In this document: in pieces, positions 34,317-45,500 of the stretch
Position numbering within the stretch: the first letter of the stretch is position 1
Layout: each line of letters opens with the position of its first letter
NCBI RefSeq assembly: GCF_000355695.1
Contig: NC_020891.1
Location: 1,178,001-1,242,000 of the forward strand
DNA length: 64,000 bases
Reading direction: 5' to 3'
From: Clavibacter nebraskensis NCPPB 2581
GTDB lineage: Bacteria; Actinomycetota; Actinomycetes; Actinomycetales; Microbacteriaceae
Position numbers and translations under genes: made by a program
Notes under the pieces: model-generated
The model's database searches: none
Seen by the model: only the letters and a program-made list of their open reading frames with translations
Told to the model about the DNA's origin: nothing

Positions 34317-36038
34317 TCAGCGGCCGCGGTGACCCGGGAGGAGGGCCTGCGCGAGCGGGATCACCGAGACGACCAGCAGCACGGTGCCGAGCACCTCGTC
34401 GTCCGGGCGGAGGAGCACGCCGCCGGCGAGGAGGCCGCCGAAGACGAGGGCGGAGACCGCCCGTCGGAGGGTGCGCTCGAGGGCGCCGACGCGGCGCTCG
34501 AGGGTGGGGTCGCTGATGGGCAGGGCGCCGTCGTCGATGCGCGTGAGCAGCGCGTCGAGGCGGCCCGGGAGACGGGCCAGCGTGCCGGTGGTGTCCGAGA
34601 TGCGGGTGCCGAGGTCGCGCACGACGTTGCCGCGCTCCTCGCGGATGAGGCGCTGCGCGTACGGCTCGACGGAGTCCCAGAGGTTGAACGCGGGATCCAG
34701 CGCGCTGCACACGCCCGAGGTCAGCGACATGGCGCGGATGATGAGCAGGAAGTCGTCCGGAAGCTGGAACGGGAGGGTGCGCACCACCTCCTGGAACTCG
34801 TCCGCGAACGCGCGGAACTCCCGAGGATCCACCTCGCGCAGCTCGGCGAAGCCCAGGCCGCCGAAGCGGGCGAAGAGGCGCGTCATGGCGCGCTCGAGCT
34901 GCGTCGTGTCCGCGGAGGGGAGCAGGACGCCGATGTCGCGGGCGGCGTCGACGAGACCCTTGCCGTCGCGCGAGGCGGCGGCGATGAGCATCTTGCGGAG
35001 GCCCCTGCGGGTGCTCGGCGGCACCTCGCCCATCATCCCGAAGTCGATGAAGGTGAGGGTCCAGCCCTGCTCGACGGATCCGTCCGTGACGGGCGTGACG
35101 AAGACGTTGCCGGGGTGCGGATCCGCGTGGAAGAAGCCGTCGGCGAAGAGCTGGTCGAACATCACGGCGGCGAACACGGGCGCGACGTCGACCGGGTCGA
35201 TGCCGGCGGCGAGCAGCCCCGCGTGGTCGGTGATCTTGATGGCGGTGACGTCCTCGAGCGTGAGCACGCGCCCGGTGCTGCGCTCCCAGACGATCTCGGG
35301 CACGGCCACGCGCTCGTCGGCGGCGAACATCTCCTGGAAGCGGGCCGAGCTGCGGGCCTCGTGCAGGTAGTCGATCTCCTCGAGGCTCGTCTCGGCGAAC
35401 TCCTCCACGAGCGCGGGCGCGTCCACGCGGTCGGACACGAGCCGGACGTGCGTGAGCCAGCCGCCGATGCGGCGGAGGGCGGCGAGGTCGATGCGCACGA
35501 TGTCGTCGATGCCGGGCCGCTGCACCTTGATGACGGCGCCCGTGAGGCCCGTGTCGGCGGAATCGAGGGGGCCGAGGATCGCCCGGTGGGCCTGGCCGAG
35601 CGACGCGGCGGCGACGGGCGTCTCGTCGACCCAGGCGAACGCGTCGGCGAGCCGCATGCCCAGCTCGCGCTCGGCGAGCGCGCGGATCTCGGGGAACGGG
35701 ACGGCGGGCACCTCATCCTGCAGGTCCTCGAGCTCGGCCGTGATCTCGGGCGGCAGCACGTCGAGGCGCGACGACATGAACTGGCCGACCTTGATCATGA
35801 GGCCGCCGAGCTCGACCGCCAGCACGCGGAACCGGCGGGCGAACAGCTTCATGCGCCGGGTGCGCGTGCGGTCGGCGATGCGTCGGAGGCCGACGCGGGG
35901 GAGGAAGAGCTCGTACCACCAGGTGACCGCCAGGTTCCAGGCGGCGAAGCGGAGGATGCGGCGGTAGCGGGCGCGCGTCTCCGGGGCGGCGGCCTCGGCA
36001 TCCCGCCCGGGAGCGGCGCCGGCCGTGGCCGCGGTCAC
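34317..36038 (-). CDS. ABC1/UbiB-family atypical kinase with C-terminal membrane helices
   Basis: The 573-aa protein has the UbiB signatures: KVGQFMSSR (KxGQ motif) near residue 95, AASLGQAHRA replacing the glycine loop, GAVIKVQRPG, FFHADPHPGN (catalytic loop) and LTFIDFGMMG (metal-binding Asp). Two hydrophobic helices close the protein (ALVFGGLLAGGVLL and VLLVVSVIPLAQALL). ABC1 proteins are membrane-associated ATPases/kinases linked to isoprenoid-quinone metabolism. Mycobacterial Rv3197 is a homologue beside uvrD2; here the gene is displaced about 9 kb away. The GTG start overlaps the padR stop (GTGA), so it is co-translated with that regulator. Confidence 0.88.
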   Translation of the reverse strand: MTAATAGAAPGRDAEAAAPETRARYRRILRFAAWNLAVTWWYELFLPRVGLRRIADRTRTRRMKLFARRFRVLAVELGGLMIKVGQFMSSRLDVLPPEITAELEDLQDEVPAVPFPEIRALAERELGMRLADAFAWVDETPVAAASLGQAHRAILGPLDSADTGLTGAVIKVQRPGIDDIVRIDLAALRRIGGWLTHVRLVSDRVDAPALVEEFAETSLEEIDYLHEARSSARFQEMFAADERVAVPEIVWERSTGRVLTLEDVTAIKITDHAGLLAAGIDPVDVAPVFAAVMFDQLFADGFFHADPHPGNVFVTPVTDGSVEQGWTLTFIDFGMMGEVPPSTRRGLRKMLIAAASRDGKGLVDAARDIGVLLPSADTTQLERAMTRLFARFGGLGFAELREVDPREFRAFADEFQEVVRTLPFQLPDDFLLIIRAMSLTSGVCSALDPAFNLWDSVEPYAQRLIREERGNVVRDLGTRISDTTGTLARLPGRLDALLTRIDDGALPISDPTLERRVGALERTLRRAVSALVFGGLLAGGVLLRPDDEVLGTVLLVVSVIPLAQALLPGHRGR

Positions 36039-36616
36039 TCCCGGGCGAGGATCGCGTAGAGGCGGCGGCGGACCGCGTCGAGCTCGGTGGCGGCCTCGGC
36101 GACCTGCGCCGCGGTGCCCGAGCGCTGGACCTGCGCCGCGGCCTGGGCGAGCGCGAGGCCGGCCTTCGGGAGGGCGGAGCGGTCGTGACGGTCGTGGGCG
36201 TCGCGCCCGTGCGCGTCGGCGTCGGCCCACGGCGCGGTGACGCCGTCACGGGCGACCGCCGACCGGCCCGCCTCCGTGAGCGCCCAGACCTTGCGCCCGT
36301 CGGTGGTCTCGGCGGCGATGAGGCCCTCGTCGGCGAGGAGCTGGAGCGTCGGGTAGACGGCTCCGGCGTTCGGGGTCCAGGCGCCCGCGGTGCGTTCCTC
36401 GATCTCGTGGATGATGCGGTAGCCGTGCATGGGCTCCTCGGCGAGCAGCGCGAGGACGGCGTGGCGCACGTCGCGCGGGCCGGCGCCGTGGCCGGCGTTG
36501 CCGGCCGGGCTGCCGTCGCGCTTCTCGAAGCGCGCGCGGAGGGACTCCATCGCCTGCCACACGCCGTCGGCGGCGTCGCCGAACGGGGATCCTGAGCTGG
36601 GGGACGATGCGGCCAT
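36035..36616 (-). CDS. PadR family transcriptional regulator
   Basis: The 193-aa protein has a PadR winged helix (about residues 45-115): VRHAVLALLAEEPMHGYRII followed by HEIEERTAGAWTPNAGAVYP and TLQLLADEGLIAAE. The C-terminal part is a helix that probably forms the dimer. The ATG at 36616 has AAGGAG seven bases upstream, which decides it over the longer open frame. It overlaps the ABC1 gene by four bases, so it probably regulates this operon; the signal is unknown. lipA ends 128 bases upstream on the same strand. Confidence 0.88.
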   Translation of the reverse strand: MAASSPSSGSPFGDAADGVWQAMESLRARFEKRDGSPAGNAGHGAGPRDVRHAVLALLAEEPMHGYRIIHEIEERTAGAWTPNAGAVYPTLQLLADEGLIAAETTDGRKVWALTEAGRSAVARDGVTAPWADADAHGRDAHDRHDRSALPKAGLALAQAAAQVQRSGTAAQVAEAATELDAVRRRLYAILARE

Positions 36617-36744
36617 GGCGAGCTCCTTGCTGTGGGACGTGCGCGGTGCCTCGACGATAGGCCGCGGACCTGGCCGCGGACCCGGGAGCGGCCCGTTGGT
36701 CAGCGCCCCAACAGGTCCGGCGGATGGGGGAGGGACGGCCGCGG

Positions 36745-37734
36745 TCAGCCGACGGCCTGCGCGAACCCGCGCTTCGGGTCGGCCAGGTGCTCCAGACCGG
36801 CGGGCAGCGGTCGCCCCTTCGCGGCCATCGACTGCGCCCACAGGCGGCCCGCGCGGTACGACGAGCGCACGAGCGGGCCGGCGAGCACGCCGAGGAACCC
36901 GATCGCCTCCGCCTCCGCCTTGATCTCCACGAACTCCTCCGGCCGCACCCAGCGCGCGACGGGCAGGTGCCGCGGCGTCGGCCGGAGGTACTGCGTGACC
37001 GTGATGATGTCGCAGCCCGCGTCGTGCAGGTCGACGAGCGCCTCCGCGACCTCCTCACGCGTCTCGCCCATGCCGAGGATGAGGTTCGACTTGGTGATGA
37101 GGCCCGCGTCCCGCCCCTGCGTGATCACGTCGAGCGAGCGCTCGTACCGGAACGCCGGGCGGACCCGCTTGAAGATGCGCGGCACCGTCTCCACGTTGTG
37201 CGCGAAGACCTCGGGTCGGGAGGAGAAGACCTCGGCGAGGAGGTCGGGGTTCCCGGAGAAGTCGGTCGCGAGGATCTCGACGCCCGTGCCGGGGGCGTCG
37301 GCGTGGATCCGCCGCACGGTCTCCGCGTGCAGCCACGCGCCCTCGTCGGGCAGGTCGTCGCGCGCCACGCCCGTGACGGTCGCGTAGCGGAGGCCCATCC
37401 GGCGGACGGAGTCGGCGACGCGGCGCGGCTCGTCGGTGTCGTAGTCGGCGGGCTTGCCGGTGTCGATCTGGCAGAAGTCGCAGCGGCGGGTGCACTGGGA
37501 TCCGCCGATGAGGAACGTGGCCTCGCGGTCCTCCCAGCACTCGTAGATGTTCGGGCAGGCCGCCTCCTGGCAGACGGTGTGCAGGTCCTCCGTCTTCACG
37601 AGCTGCTGGAGCGCCTGGTACTCGGGCCCCATGCGGGCCTTCGTCTTGATCCACTCCGGCTTGCGCTCGATGGGGGTCTCGGCGTTGCGCACCTCGAGGC
37701 GGAGCATGCGGCGGCCGTCGGGCGCGGCGCTCAT
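36745..37734 (-). CDS. lipA: Lipoyl synthase
   Basis: The 329-aa protein is a radical-SAM enzyme that inserts two sulfurs into protein-bound octanoyl groups to make lipoyl cofactors. Both clusters are visible: [15 protein letters not shown] gives the auxiliary-cluster cysteines (C-x4-C-x5-C), and [10 protein letters not shown] gives the radical-SAM CxxxCxx[13 protein letters not shown] and [16 protein letters not shown] are further family motifs. The C-terminal RSSYRAG with its conserved Arg-Ser-Ser is present. The ATG overlaps the lipB stop by four bases, so lipB-lipA form a coupled operon. Confidence 0.96.
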   Translation of the reverse strand: MSAAPDGRRMLRLEVRNAETPIERKPEWIKTKARMGPEYQALQQLVKTEDLHTVCQEAACPNIYECWEDREATFLIGGSQCTRRCDFCQIDTGKPADYDTDEPRRVADSVRRMGLRYATVTGVARDDLPDEGAWLHAETVRRIHADAPGTGVEILATDFSGNPDLLAEVFSSRPEVFAHNVETVPRIFKRVRPAFRYERSLDVITQGRDAGLITKSNLILGMGETREEVAEALVDLHDAGCDIITVTQYLRPTPRHLPVARWVRPEEFVEIKAEAEAIGFLGVLAGPLVRSSYRAGRLWAQSMAAKGRPLPAGLEHLADPKRGFAQAVG

Positions 37735-38435
37735 GCGCGGGCCCTGGAGGTGACGGAGGAGTGGGGAGCGGTGGAGGGCATGGCGGATCCGTTCGGGGAG
37801 AGGGCGCGCACGAGGTGCGGGCGGAGGAGGGGGACGACGTCGGCCGGGGTGACCGTGCGACCGATGACGCGGCTGATGGAGGTGACGCCCGCGTCGCGGA
37901 TCCCGCACGGGACGATGCGGTCGTAGGCGTCGAACGCGTTGCTGCAGTTGAGCGCGAAGCCGTGCATGGTGACGCGCTCGGCGACGCGGACGCCGATGGC
38001 GGCGATCTTCTCGTCGCGGGGCGATCCGTCGGGCGAGGCGCCCCGGATCCAGACGCCCGAGCGGCCGTCGACGCGGCAGGACGCGATGCCGAGGTCGGCG
38101 AGCAGGCCGATGAGGGCGTCCTCGAGGCGGCGCACGTGGGCCACGACGTCGAGGGGCTCCGGCAGCCGCACGATGGGGTAGCCGACCAACTGCCCCGGCC
38201 CGTGCCAGGTGATGCGGCCGCCGCGGTCGACGTCGATGACGGGGGTGCCGTCGCGCGGCCGGTCGTCCGGCTCCGTGCGCCTCCCCGCCGTGTACACCGA
38301 AGGGTGCTCGAGGAGGATGACGGTGTCCTGCGCCCGGCCCGCGACGACGTCGGCATGCAGGGCACGCTGACGCTCGAGGGCCTCGATGTACGGCACGGAG
38401 TTGGCGCTTAGCCCCGTGACGACGATGTCGACCAC
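37731..38435 (-). CDS. lipB: Lipoyl(octanoyl) transferase
   Basis: The 234-aa protein transfers octanoate from acyl carrier protein to lipoyl domains. Visible motifs are [53 protein letters not shown] with the conserved Lys, and the catalytic Cys in IVPCGI. The GTG at 38435 is chosen because TATGCT ends exactly six bases upstream; the longer open frame has no support. It is first in the lipB-lipA operon and divergent from the siderophore-interacting protein gene. Confidence 0.95.
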   Translation of the reverse strand: MVDIVVTGLSANSVPYIEALERQRALHADVVAGRAQDTVILLEHPSVYTAGRRTEPDDRPRDGTPVIDVDRGGRITWHGPGQLVGYPIVRLPEPLDVVAHVRRLEDALIGLLADLGIASCRVDGRSGVWIRGASPDGSPRDEKIAAIGVRVAERVTMHGFALNCSNAFDAYDRIVPCGIRDAGVTSISRVIGRTVTPADVVPLLRPHLVRALSPNGSAMPSTAPHSSVTSRARA

Positions 38436-38441
38436 GCGGCC

Positions 38442-38447
38442 AGCATA
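38442..38447 (-). promoter_or_regulatory. -10 box of lipB-lipA
   Basis: TATGCT on the minus strand ends six bases before the lipB GTG. Confidence 0.55.
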
Positions 38448-38529
38448 GGCGCGCGGCCACCGGCGGGCGAGGGCGCGCGCGGGCCCGTCGCGTTGCGGGG
38501 GAGGCGCGCGGGGCGGAGGATCGTCCTCG

Positions 38530-39411
38530 ATGACCGCCTCCTCCGCACCCGCCGTCCCCGACCGTCCCGTCCGCGCCGCGCGGTCCCAGCACGTGCTGGA
38601 GGTGGTCCGCACCGAGCGCCTCAGCCCGCACCTCGTCCGCGTGCACCTCGGCGGCGAGGGGACCCGGGCGCTGCTGGAGCAGGCCGTCCCCGAGCGGCTC
38701 GCCGCGACCGACGCTTACGTGAAGCTGATGCTGCCGCAGCGCGGATCCGGCCTCGTCCCGCCGTTCGACCTGCCCGCCCTCCGCGAGACGCTGCCGCCCG
38801 AGGCGCTGCCTGCGGTGCGGACGTACACGCTCCGGCACGCGGATCCGGTCGCGGGCACCTGCGCGATCGACTTCGTCGTGCACGGCGACGAGGGGCTCGC
38901 GGGGCCATGGGCGGCGTCGGCGCAGCCCGGCGACCTGCTCGCGGCGAGCGGCCCCGGCGGCCTGTTCAGGCCGAGCGGGGACCCCGCGGTCGTGCGGCTG
39001 CTGATCGGCGACGACTCGGCCGTGCCCGCGATCGCCGCTTCGCTCGCCGCGATGACCGCCGACGCGACCGGGGTCGCGCTCGTCGAGGTGGACGGCCCCG
39101 CCGACGAGCTCCCCCTCGCGCACCCCGCCGGCGTCGAGCTGCGCTGGATCCACCGCTCGCGCGTCCCCGGCGCCGTGCCCGGCGCGCCCCTCGTCGACGC
39201 GGTCCGCGCGCTCGCGCGGCCGGGCGGCGTGGTCGAGGTCTTCGCGCACGGCGAGCGCGGCGCGATGAAGGAGATCCGCGCGCTCCTCCAGGACGGCTGG
39301 GGCATCGACCGCCGCGCCCTGTCGCTCTCCGCCTACTGGGCGCTCGGCCGCGCGGAGGACCGCTTCCAGGCGGAGAAGCGCGAGCCGGTGGGGGCGATCT
39401 TCGCGGAGTGA
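38530..39411 (+). CDS. Siderophore-interacting FAD/NAD(P)H oxidoreductase (ViuB/SIP family)
   Basis: The 293-aa protein has an N-terminal FAD-binding beta-barrel ([29 protein letters not shown] with the flavin-binding RxYT motif, and CAIDFVVHG). A C-terminal NAD(P)H-binding part reads [20 protein letters not shown] and ends [16 protein letters not shown], as in SIP proteins. These enzymes reduce ferric siderophores in the cytoplasm to release iron. GGAGG lies about eleven bases before the ATG. No uptake genes are adjacent. Confidence 0.9.
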   Translation: MTASSAPAVPDRPVRAARSQHVLEVVRTERLSPHLVRVHLGGEGTRALLEQAVPERLAATDAYVKLMLPQRGSGLVPPFDLPALRETLPPEALPAVRTYTLRHADPVAGTCAIDFVVHGDEGLAGPWAASAQPGDLLAASGPGGLFRPSGDPAVVRLLIGDDSAVPAIAASLAAMTADATGVALVEVDGPADELPLAHPAGVELRWIHRSRVPGAVPGAPLVDAVRALARPGGVVEVFAHGERGAMKEIRALLQDGWGIDRRALSLSAYWALGRAEDRFQAEKREPVGAIFAE

Positions 39412-39576
39412 CGGTGCCCCCGCAACGGGGGCGCGTCCGTCGATGTGGCGCCAACGCGAGAGCCTGTGGAAAGCCAGCCGATTCTTGTCGATCTCTGACC
39501 CTATTCTCAGCTCCGCTACCGCTCAGTGGTCGCGGATGCGGGTGCCTGATCCGTCTGCTCGAAAGGGAGCACTCGG
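39412..39576. other. Upstream region of the Rhs gene
   Basis: No gene is supported in these 165 bases. TATTCT (39502-39507) is a possible -10 box about 75 bases before the Rhs ATG, and GAAAGGGAG just before the ATG is its ribosome site. Composition is less GC-rich than the neighbours. Confidence 0.5.
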
Positions 39577-42500
39577 ATGCGTCTTGCACGCCGTCTCACT
39601 CCACCGCCGTCATCGTCGCCCTGGCCCTGGCCCTGGCCCTGGTCGCGGAGATCTTCGTCGCCCTGCCCGCCGAGGCCGCGACCACGCCGACCCGGCCCGT
39701 CGCCTCCGTGCCGGCGCTCACGTCCGACGACGTCGACGTCGCCACGCCGACGATCCCCAGCGGCTCGGTCGACGCCCCCGCTCCCGCCTACGCCCAGGCT
39801 CCCGCCGACCCGAGCGCGCCGGCCGCCGACGCCTCGGCCGTCTCGCCCTCCTCGCTGTCGGCCTCCGCCGTCGCGCGCCCCCGGCGGGCGGCATCGGCGA
39901 GCCAGCTGCAGGACTCGGCCCAGCTCGTGTCCCAGTCGAAGTTCCAGGACACCTACGCCAACGACGACGGCACCGAGTCGGCGGTGCTCTCGCAGACGCC
40001 CCTCAACGTGCAGGACACGAAGGGGGACTGGGTGCCGGTCAACACGGACGTGACCGTCCGGTCGTCCGGGGCGGGTGTCGTCCCCGACCACCCCCTCGCC
40101 CCGCGCTTCGCCGACTCCGCGTCCGACGCGGGCGTCCTCACGCTGCACCACGACGGGCACGTGCTGAGGTACACGCTCGACGGCGCCGCGGACAGCCCGC
40201 TCGAGCGGCCCAGCGCCGACGAGGTGCAGTACCGGGACGTGTTCCCGCGCACCGACCTGCACTACGCGGTGACGGCCGGGCAGGTCAAGGAGGAGCTCAT
40301 CCTCGCGGCGCCGCCGGTGCCGGCCGCGCCCTCGTACACCTGGCACGTGAGCGCAGCCGGTCTGCACGCGGCGCAGGACGCCGACGGCTCCATCCTCTTC
40401 ACGGACGAGACCGGATCCGTCGTGTTCGGCATCCCCGCCCCGCGCATGTACGACTCGAGCGGGATCCCGGACGTGCAGGAGCCCGCCGACGCCCCCGTCG
40501 CCACGACGCTGACCGCTGACGGACGCGGCTGGACCATCCGGATGACGCCCGATCCGGCGTGGCTCGCGAGCCCCGAACGCGCCTACCCGGTGCACGTGGA
40601 CCCGTCGTCCGTCGCGTCCTGGTCGAACGACCAGCACGCGTACAAGTCCGACGGCACCCGGCTCACCGACGGCACCGTCCGCATCGGCAACGCGCGGGAC
40701 CACGGCGACAAGTACTGGCGCACGGTCGAGCACTTCGACTACGAGCAGCTGTTCGGCAAGCAGGTCCTCAGCGCCCGCATCGACGGCTCGTACTACAACG
40801 GCGGGACCAGAGCGCTCTTCGGGGGATCCATCAGCGCCGCCACGTCGTTCTCCTACAACGGGGTCGGGGATCGCCTCAGCCAGTTCGCCATGTCCGACAA
40901 CGGCTCCGCGCAGGACGACCGGCTCACCGACGAGATCGCGAAGTACGTGCGCGACGGCTCGCGCGGGGCGTACCTCATCATCGGCGGCGACGAGCGGCCC
41001 GGCGTCTACACGTACAAGTCGATCGCGGTCGCGCTCGTCGTGACCTACAAGGACATGCCCACCGCGGGCCCGGCCATCGCGCCCTCTCCCGCCGACGGAG
41101 CACGCGGTCCCGTGATGCCCACGCTCGCGATCTCGGGCACGGACCCGGAGGGCACCGGGCTGCAGTACTTCTACCGCATCAGCGCCGGGGACGATCCCGA
41201 GGTGGCCCCGGTGTGGGAGTCGGGCTGGGGCGCCCAGCAGGTGAAGGTGCCGTTCGGCGCGTTGAAGCCCGGTACGAGGTACCACTGGAAGGGCTACGTC
41301 AAGGACGGGTACGACGGCGTGCACGGCACCTCCACGCTCGGCATCTCCTCCACGTGGAGCTTCACCACGAACACGCCGGCCATGACGGCGCAGGCCGGTT
41401 CCGCGCCCGTCGACGGGTCCGTCATCACCACGACGAGCCCGACCCTCACGGCGCCGACCATCTCCGATCCCGACGGCGACCCCGTCAAGTACCGGTTCCA
41501 GATCGCCTCCGGGGCCGACGGCACCACGGGCGCCGTCGCCACGTCCGGCTGGCAGGCGGGCACGACGTGGACGATGCCGACGAACTCGCTGCAGGACGGC
41601 GGCCGCTACACGTGGTCGGTGCGCGCGTCCGACGGGTACGACGAGCCGCCGGTGACGTGGACGGACAAGATCCGGGTCGACCTCCGCGTCGGCGACGCCG
41701 GACCCGCCCCGACGGACACCGCGGGTCCCGTCAGCGTGAACCTCGCGAACGGCAACATCGGGCTGCGCTTCGCGTCGCCGACGGTGCAGACCGTGGGCGG
41801 CAGCATGGGCCTGGGCTTCAGCTACAACTCGATGCAGGCCGGCTCCGGCGGGCTCCTCGGCCGCTACTACGACGGCGCGGCTCCCCTCGGGGACGGCGAC
41901 GCGTGCCACGCGGACGCCGGCACGCTCGCGACCACCCGCACCGATCCGTCGATCTCCTTCGACTGGGGAGACGGCTCGCCCGCCCCCGGAGTCGACGCGG
42001 ACGACTTCTCCGCCAAGTGGACTGGGTTCCTGCACGTGCCGACCACCGGCACCTACACGTTCGGCATGACCCGGGACGACGGCGGCTGCGTGCGCGTCGG
42101 GGGATCCACCGTGTACTCCGGGTGGCGCGACGACCACGTGGCGCAGGACACCACGGGGTCCACGCCGACCGCCCTCACGCAGGGCACGCCCGTGCCGCTC
42201 GAGGTCGACTACTTCGAGCACGCCGGCGAGGCCGGGGTCTCGTTGTGGGTCACGGACCCGACGGGCGCGCAGTACGTGGTGCCCGCCGACTGGTTCACCC
42301 GCACCGTGGACACGCTCCCCGCCGGCTGGTCGTCGACCACCGCGCTCGAGGGCGACGCCGGCGACTGGTCGCGCGCCCAGGTCACGGACTCCGCGGTGAT
42401 CCTCACCGACTCCTCCGGGACCGCGCACACCTACACGCGCACCGCCGGCGACGGATCCGGCACCGGTTACACGGCGCCGACGGGGGAGCACGACCGCGTC

Positions 42501-45500
42501 TCGCTCGACCAGTCGCGGCAGGTCGTCGTGACGGGCGACGACGGGACGATCACCACGTTCGACCCGTCGGGTCGCGTGCAGGGGGTCACCGGGCCCGGGG
42601 ACGCCCTCAAGCGGGCGACGCCCCTGTCGACGCGTCGACCCGGGACGGGCCTCGTCGACCGCGTGTCCGACCCGCTCTCCGCGCTCGGCACCCCGCCGGA
42701 GACGTACGGACGCGAGGTGCGCTTCGCGTACGCCGGCGACACCGCCGCGTCCGTGGGCCTCGACGCGAAGGACACGGACTCCACGGGATCGGCCTGCCCG
42801 GTCGCGGCCGGGTTCGCCGCGCCGCCCGCCGACATGCTCTGCCGCATCGTCTACCCGGGTCACGTCGCGGGAGCGACGGACACCACGCGCCTCTCCTACG
42901 ACGCGCACGGCAACCTCGTGCGCATCACGGACCCGGGGGACGAGGTCACCGACCTCGCCTACGACGGCGGGCGTCTCACCGCGGTGCGCGACGCGCTCGC
43001 GGACGACTGGCTCGCGGCGGACGCGCGACGCACCGCCGACGCGAACGTCGCCACGACCATCGCCTACGACGCCTCCGGCCGCGCGACCACCGTCACGCTC
43101 CCGGCGCCCGACGGCGTCACGGCCGCGAAGCGCCCCACGAAGACATACGTGTACGGATCCGGCACGACCTCCATCGACGTGCCGGCGCTCGGCCTGCCCG
43201 CCGGGACGCACGCCTCGACCGTGACGTACGACGACGCGTGGCGGCAGACGAGCATCACCGGTCCGTCGGGGCTCACCGCCTCCTCCGAGTGGAACCAGAA
43301 GGACCTGCCGCTGGCGTCCGTCGACGCGCAGGGTCGGAAGTCGACCACGATCTACGACGCGCAGGACCGCCCGACGGACTCCTACGGTCCGGCGCCCGCG
43401 TCGTGCTTCGGCTCCGACCGCGTTCCCACGGCGGCCTGCGCCGCGACCACGGCGCACTCGTCGACCGGCTACGACGGCGGCCTGCATGGGCTCGACGCGG
43501 TCTGGTACGACAACGGCCGGCTCGCGGGAGCACCTCGGGCCTACGGGTTGGGCGTCGGCAACGCCGACGGCAGCGTCGACCAGGACTGGGGGAGCGGCAG
43601 CCCGGCGGCAGCCGGCGACGGCTTCCCGTCGGACGGCTTCTCGCTGCGGCTGACAGGACTCGTCACGGCTCCGCAGGACGGCGACTACACCTTCGCCACC
43701 AAGGCCGACGACGGCACGCAGCTCTTCCTCGACGACATCCCGCTGATCGACGCCTGGGGTGCCAACCCCGGCACCGAGGTCCGGGCGAACCACGCCGTGC
43801 ACCTCGCAGCGGGGCAGACGGCCCGCATCCGGCTGCAGTACAACGAGGGCCAGGGCAACGCGGCGCTCAAGCTCGAGTGGCAGATCGGCAATGCCGCCAC
43901 CGTCGTGGTGCCAGGCAGCGCGCTCACGCCCGACTACGGGCTGCAGACGAGCGTGACGGCGGCCGACCAGGCGCCGACGGGCGTGGCGGGCATCAGCGCC
44001 TCGCAGATCTCCTCGGCCACGTCGGTCACGCAGTACGACGAGCCGTGGCTCGGCATCGCGACCGCGTCGGTGGTGGATCCGAAGGGCCTGGCGCTCACGC
44101 ACTCCACCACGCACGAGGCGCGCGGCTCCGGATACCTCCGGCGCCTCACCCGCACGCTGCCCGCGCAGGCGAACGTGGCCACGACGACCGCGTACTACGG
44201 ACCGACGGAGACCATCGCCTCCGCGTGGGGCGCCAGCGGCAAGGTCTGCGGCGTCGACTCCTCCACTCCGCAGTACGGGGGGACGAAGACCAGCACCGGA
44301 GCGAAGCCCGCGTCGGGCGACGCCATCGTCACCTCCTTCGTCTACGACGTGATGGGGCGTGCGGTCGGATCGAAGCGCTCCGGCGACGCCGACTGGTCGT
44401 GCACCTCCTACGACGCCCGGGGGCGGGCCACCTCGAGCACCACGGCCGCCTTCGGGTCGGTCGCGGCGCGCACGGAGAAGACGGACTACGCGGTCGGGGG
44501 TGATCCGCTCACCGGAGCGGTCTCCGACGGCGCGGTCACCGGATCCACGAGCGGCGGCACCGTCACCACGACGGCGAACCTCCTCGGCCAGGCGTTGAAG
44601 TACACCGACGTCTGGGGGACGGTCACGACCATGTCGTACGACTCGGCGGGCCGGGTCACCTCGACGGTCGCGACGCCGCCCTCCGGCGCGGCGCACACCA
44701 CCTCCTACGAGTACGACATCGACTCCCGGGTCGACGTGATGCGCGTGGACGGCAAGGTCGTCGCCGATCCCTCATACGCGAAGGGCGAGCTCACGGGGAT
44801 CACCTATCCGTCCGGCACGACCGGCGCGGGCAACGGCTCGTCGCTCTCCGAGATCACGCGGAACGGCGCAGGCGCGGTGACCGGCGTCGGCTGGTCGTTC
44901 CCGGGCAAGCAGACCGCCGTCACCGATCGGGTCGTCCGCTCGCAGGCGGGCGATGTCCTGCAGGACACCACGAGTGACGGGAGCACGAGCAACGACTCGA
45001 CGTACTCGTACGACGCAGCCGGACGCCTCGTCACCGCGGTGATCCCGCACCACCGCCTGACCTACGGGTTCGACGCGCTTGCCGGATCCGCCGCCTGCAC
45101 CCAGGCCGGCGCGGTCGCGGCGGCCGGGCGGAACGGCAACCGCACCTCCTCATCGGACGTGCTCGACGGCGGGACCCCGACGACCGTGGCGTCCTGCTAC
45201 GACGGAGCGGACCGGCTCATCGGCACCACGGTGGCGAACGCCCCCGCGGACGCCTCCCCGGTGAACCGCTCGCTGACCGCGACCCAGCTCGCCTACGACG
45301 CGCACGGCAACACCGTGCAGCTCGCGGACGAGACCCTGTCGTACGACGGCGGGGACCGGCACACGGCCACGAAGCTGGCCGACGGCTCGTCGGTGACGTA
45401 CCTGCGCGACGCGACGGATCGCATCGTGCAGCGGACGGAGACGACCGCGGCCGGCGTGAAGACGGTCACCCGGTACGGCTTCACGGGAAGCGGCGATGCG

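Noticed and set aside
38493-39576. Upstream extension of the Rhs frame through the siderophore-interacting protein gene
   Set aside because: The extension is the out-of-frame shadow of that gene; the Rhs ribosome site is just before 39577.
39516-44696. 1,726-codon open frame antisense to the Rhs gene
   Set aside because: It has no domains and no start signals, and its third-position pattern belongs to the Rhs frame.
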